From the NCBI GenBank assembly GCA_029569475.1, contig JAKQSZ010000011.1, positions 1 through 23,208 on the forward strand: a stretch of 23,208 nt of DNA. The letters are read 5' to 3'. This document shows, piece by piece, positions 22,381 through 23,208 of the stretch. The DNA is from Candidatus Eiseniibacteriota bacterium. Its GTDB lineage: Bacteria > Eisenbacteria > RBG-16-71-46 > CAIMUX01. The notes under the pieces are model-generated. The model was given only the letters and a program-made list of their open reading frames with translations. It did no database searches and had not been told where the DNA came from. Position numbers and translations under genes: made by a program. How positions within the stretch are numbered: position 1 is the stretch's first letter; each line of letters opens with the position of its first letter.

Positions 22381-23208
22381 CTATCTCAGAACCACCGCCT
22401 TGCCGGAGGGGGATCCGTCGACGCGGACAAAGTACAGGCCGGCTGAGACCGGGACGCCCCGCTCGTCGCGCATGTCCCATGTCATGCGTGCGGGCAGGAC
22501 CGGTCCGAAGCTCCGGATGGCGCGCCCCCTCGCGTCGTAGATGCCGACGTGGCGAGCCGAGGGGGGGATCTGCTCGAGCAGGAGTGTCTCTCCCGGACGG
22601 GCGGGAACGGGGCGGATCCCGATGGCCGGCTGACCCGGTACGGCCTCGGCGACCCCCGCCGGGTCGGAGGAAAGGTTGAGGATGAAGTCGAAGGCCCCCG
22701 AGGCCGGCCGGTTGTCGTCGGGCGCGATCGCCTGCCCGAATCCGAACGTCCAGACGTCGAACTGGTACCGGCCAGGGTCAAGGGTTCCCTCGAAGCGGAC
22801 CTCCCGGTCCTCGCCGGTGACCGTCTGGTCGATCAGCACGGCCGATCCCAGCCAGATCAGGCGGATCGAGGTCCTCCCGCCGCCCGCCGCCGCCAGCAGG
22901 CCCTCGATCCGGTACGGGGTCGCGGCGTCCGTGTCGAAGCTGTAGGTCACCCGGGAGAAGCCCAGACCCTCCGCGAACTGGGTATCGCCCTCCAGCCGCG
23001 CCTCAGCCGAGAACGCGCCGGAGGCCTGGATGAACTCCTCCAGCATGTTGGAGGACTGGCTGGCCAAGGCCAGGACGGTACTGCCTTCCGGATCCTCGAC
23101 GCGCGTCTCCAGCGAGCGCTCAAAGATCCCCGAGTCCTCGTGATTGATGGTCTCGCCGCCGGAGGTCCCGTCCCCCCCGTCGACCCCCGAGATGGTCGCG
23201 AAGGTCTG
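22381..23208 (-). CDS. secreted protein with FlgD/T9SS-like C-terminal Ig domain (N-terminus off the window)
   Basis: The frame is open from the right edge of the window to the TAG at 22381, giving the last 275 residues. A TTG at 23067 is merely internal. The visible part has a beta-rich region ('GFSRVTYSFDTDAATPYRIEGLLAAAGGG', 'DREVRFEGTLDPGRYQFDVWTFGFG') like a bacterial pre-peptidase-type or jelly-roll domain. A C-terminal domain of about 75 residues follows: 'RHVGIYDARGRAIRSFG', 'MTWDMRDERGVPVSAGLYFVRV', 'GKAVVLR'. That end is the FlgD-Ig-like/type IX-style C-terminal domain found on exported proteins in FCB-group bacteria. It marks a secreted or surface protein. The activity of the missing N-terminal part is unknown. 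Confidence 0.85.
   Translation of the reverse strand, partial: QTFATISGVDGGDGTSGGETINHEDSGIFERSLETRVEDPEGSTVLALASQSSNMLEEFIQASGAFSAEARLEGDTQFAEGLGFSRVTYSFDTDAATPYRIEGLLAAAGGGRTSIRLIWLGSAVLIDQTVTGEDREVRFEGTLDPGRYQFDVWTFGFGQAIAPDDNRPASGAFDFILNLSSDPAGVAEAVPGQPAIGIRPVPARPGETLLLEQIPPSARHVGIYDARGRAIRSFGPVLPARMTWDMRDERGVPVSAGLYFVRVDGSPSGKAVVLR

Overview
The window is GC-rich bacterial chromosome. Long spurious antisense open frames are common in it, so calls rest on domain content, Shine-Dalgarno (SD) sequences and starts rather than on frame length. Housekeeping genes (tig-clpP-clpX-lon, purA, a ychF-like gene, two tRNAs) are mixed with secreted proteins of a style common in candidate phyla of the FCB group: a right-handed beta-helix 'pectate-lyase-like' protein with an NFKLDPLYC...DSPCLP...CGLIGA module, and a secreted protein with a FlgD/T9SS-like C-terminal Ig domain. 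My best guess is Candidatus Eisenbacteria or a relative. That is inference from protein style only.

Layout. 1-1346 (minus): 5' part of a beta-helix protein with a very recent internal duplication or conversion. 1347-2312: gene-poor, with hairpins and a 41-bp tandem repeat. 2313-3044 (minus): small secreted protein. 3474-4391: lipoprotein alpha/beta hydrolase. 4462-5216: a small repeat-peptide ORF overlapping a DinB-fold gene by ATGA. 5406-6188: enoyl-CoA hydratase. 6409-6490: tRNA-Leu(UAG), followed by a 10-bp minisatellite that runs into the SD of tig. 6694-12927: tig, clpP, clpX, lon, the classic protein-quality-control series, here with a Ser-His-Asn ClpP triad and a Lon carrying a repeat-containing linker insertion. 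12887-14188: purA, overlapping the lon 3' end. 14303-14812 (minus): DUF456 membrane protein. 14990-16181: tRNA-Lys(UUU) and a divergent YchF-like protein lacking recognisable G2/G3 motifs. 16455-16892: pilin-like protein.

16895-20616 is the most system-like accessory block. A LysR regulator is divergent from a three-gene run: an acyl-CoA-dehydrogenase-like flavoprotein, an OsmC-fold protein without any cysteine, and a PhnD-like solute-binding protein without a signal peptide. An 8-8-8 dyad (17940-17963) lies over the likely -35 of the three-gene run, which suggests LysR control. No transporter permease or ATPase accompanies the binding protein in this window, so it may act as a cytosolic ligand binder or enzyme partner. 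I regard this block as the best candidate for an undescribed small pathway.

20617-22375 looks like a rearranged or inserted segment: a possibly truncated lipoprotein ORF, an AT-richer promoter/operator region, and a leaderless AAA/DUF4143 ATPase gene with a frameshift in a C8 tract. Then comes a 91-bp copy (88/91 identical) of the 3' part of the PhnD-like gene. 22381-23208 (minus): the 3' part of a secreted protein with a FlgD-like C-terminal domain.
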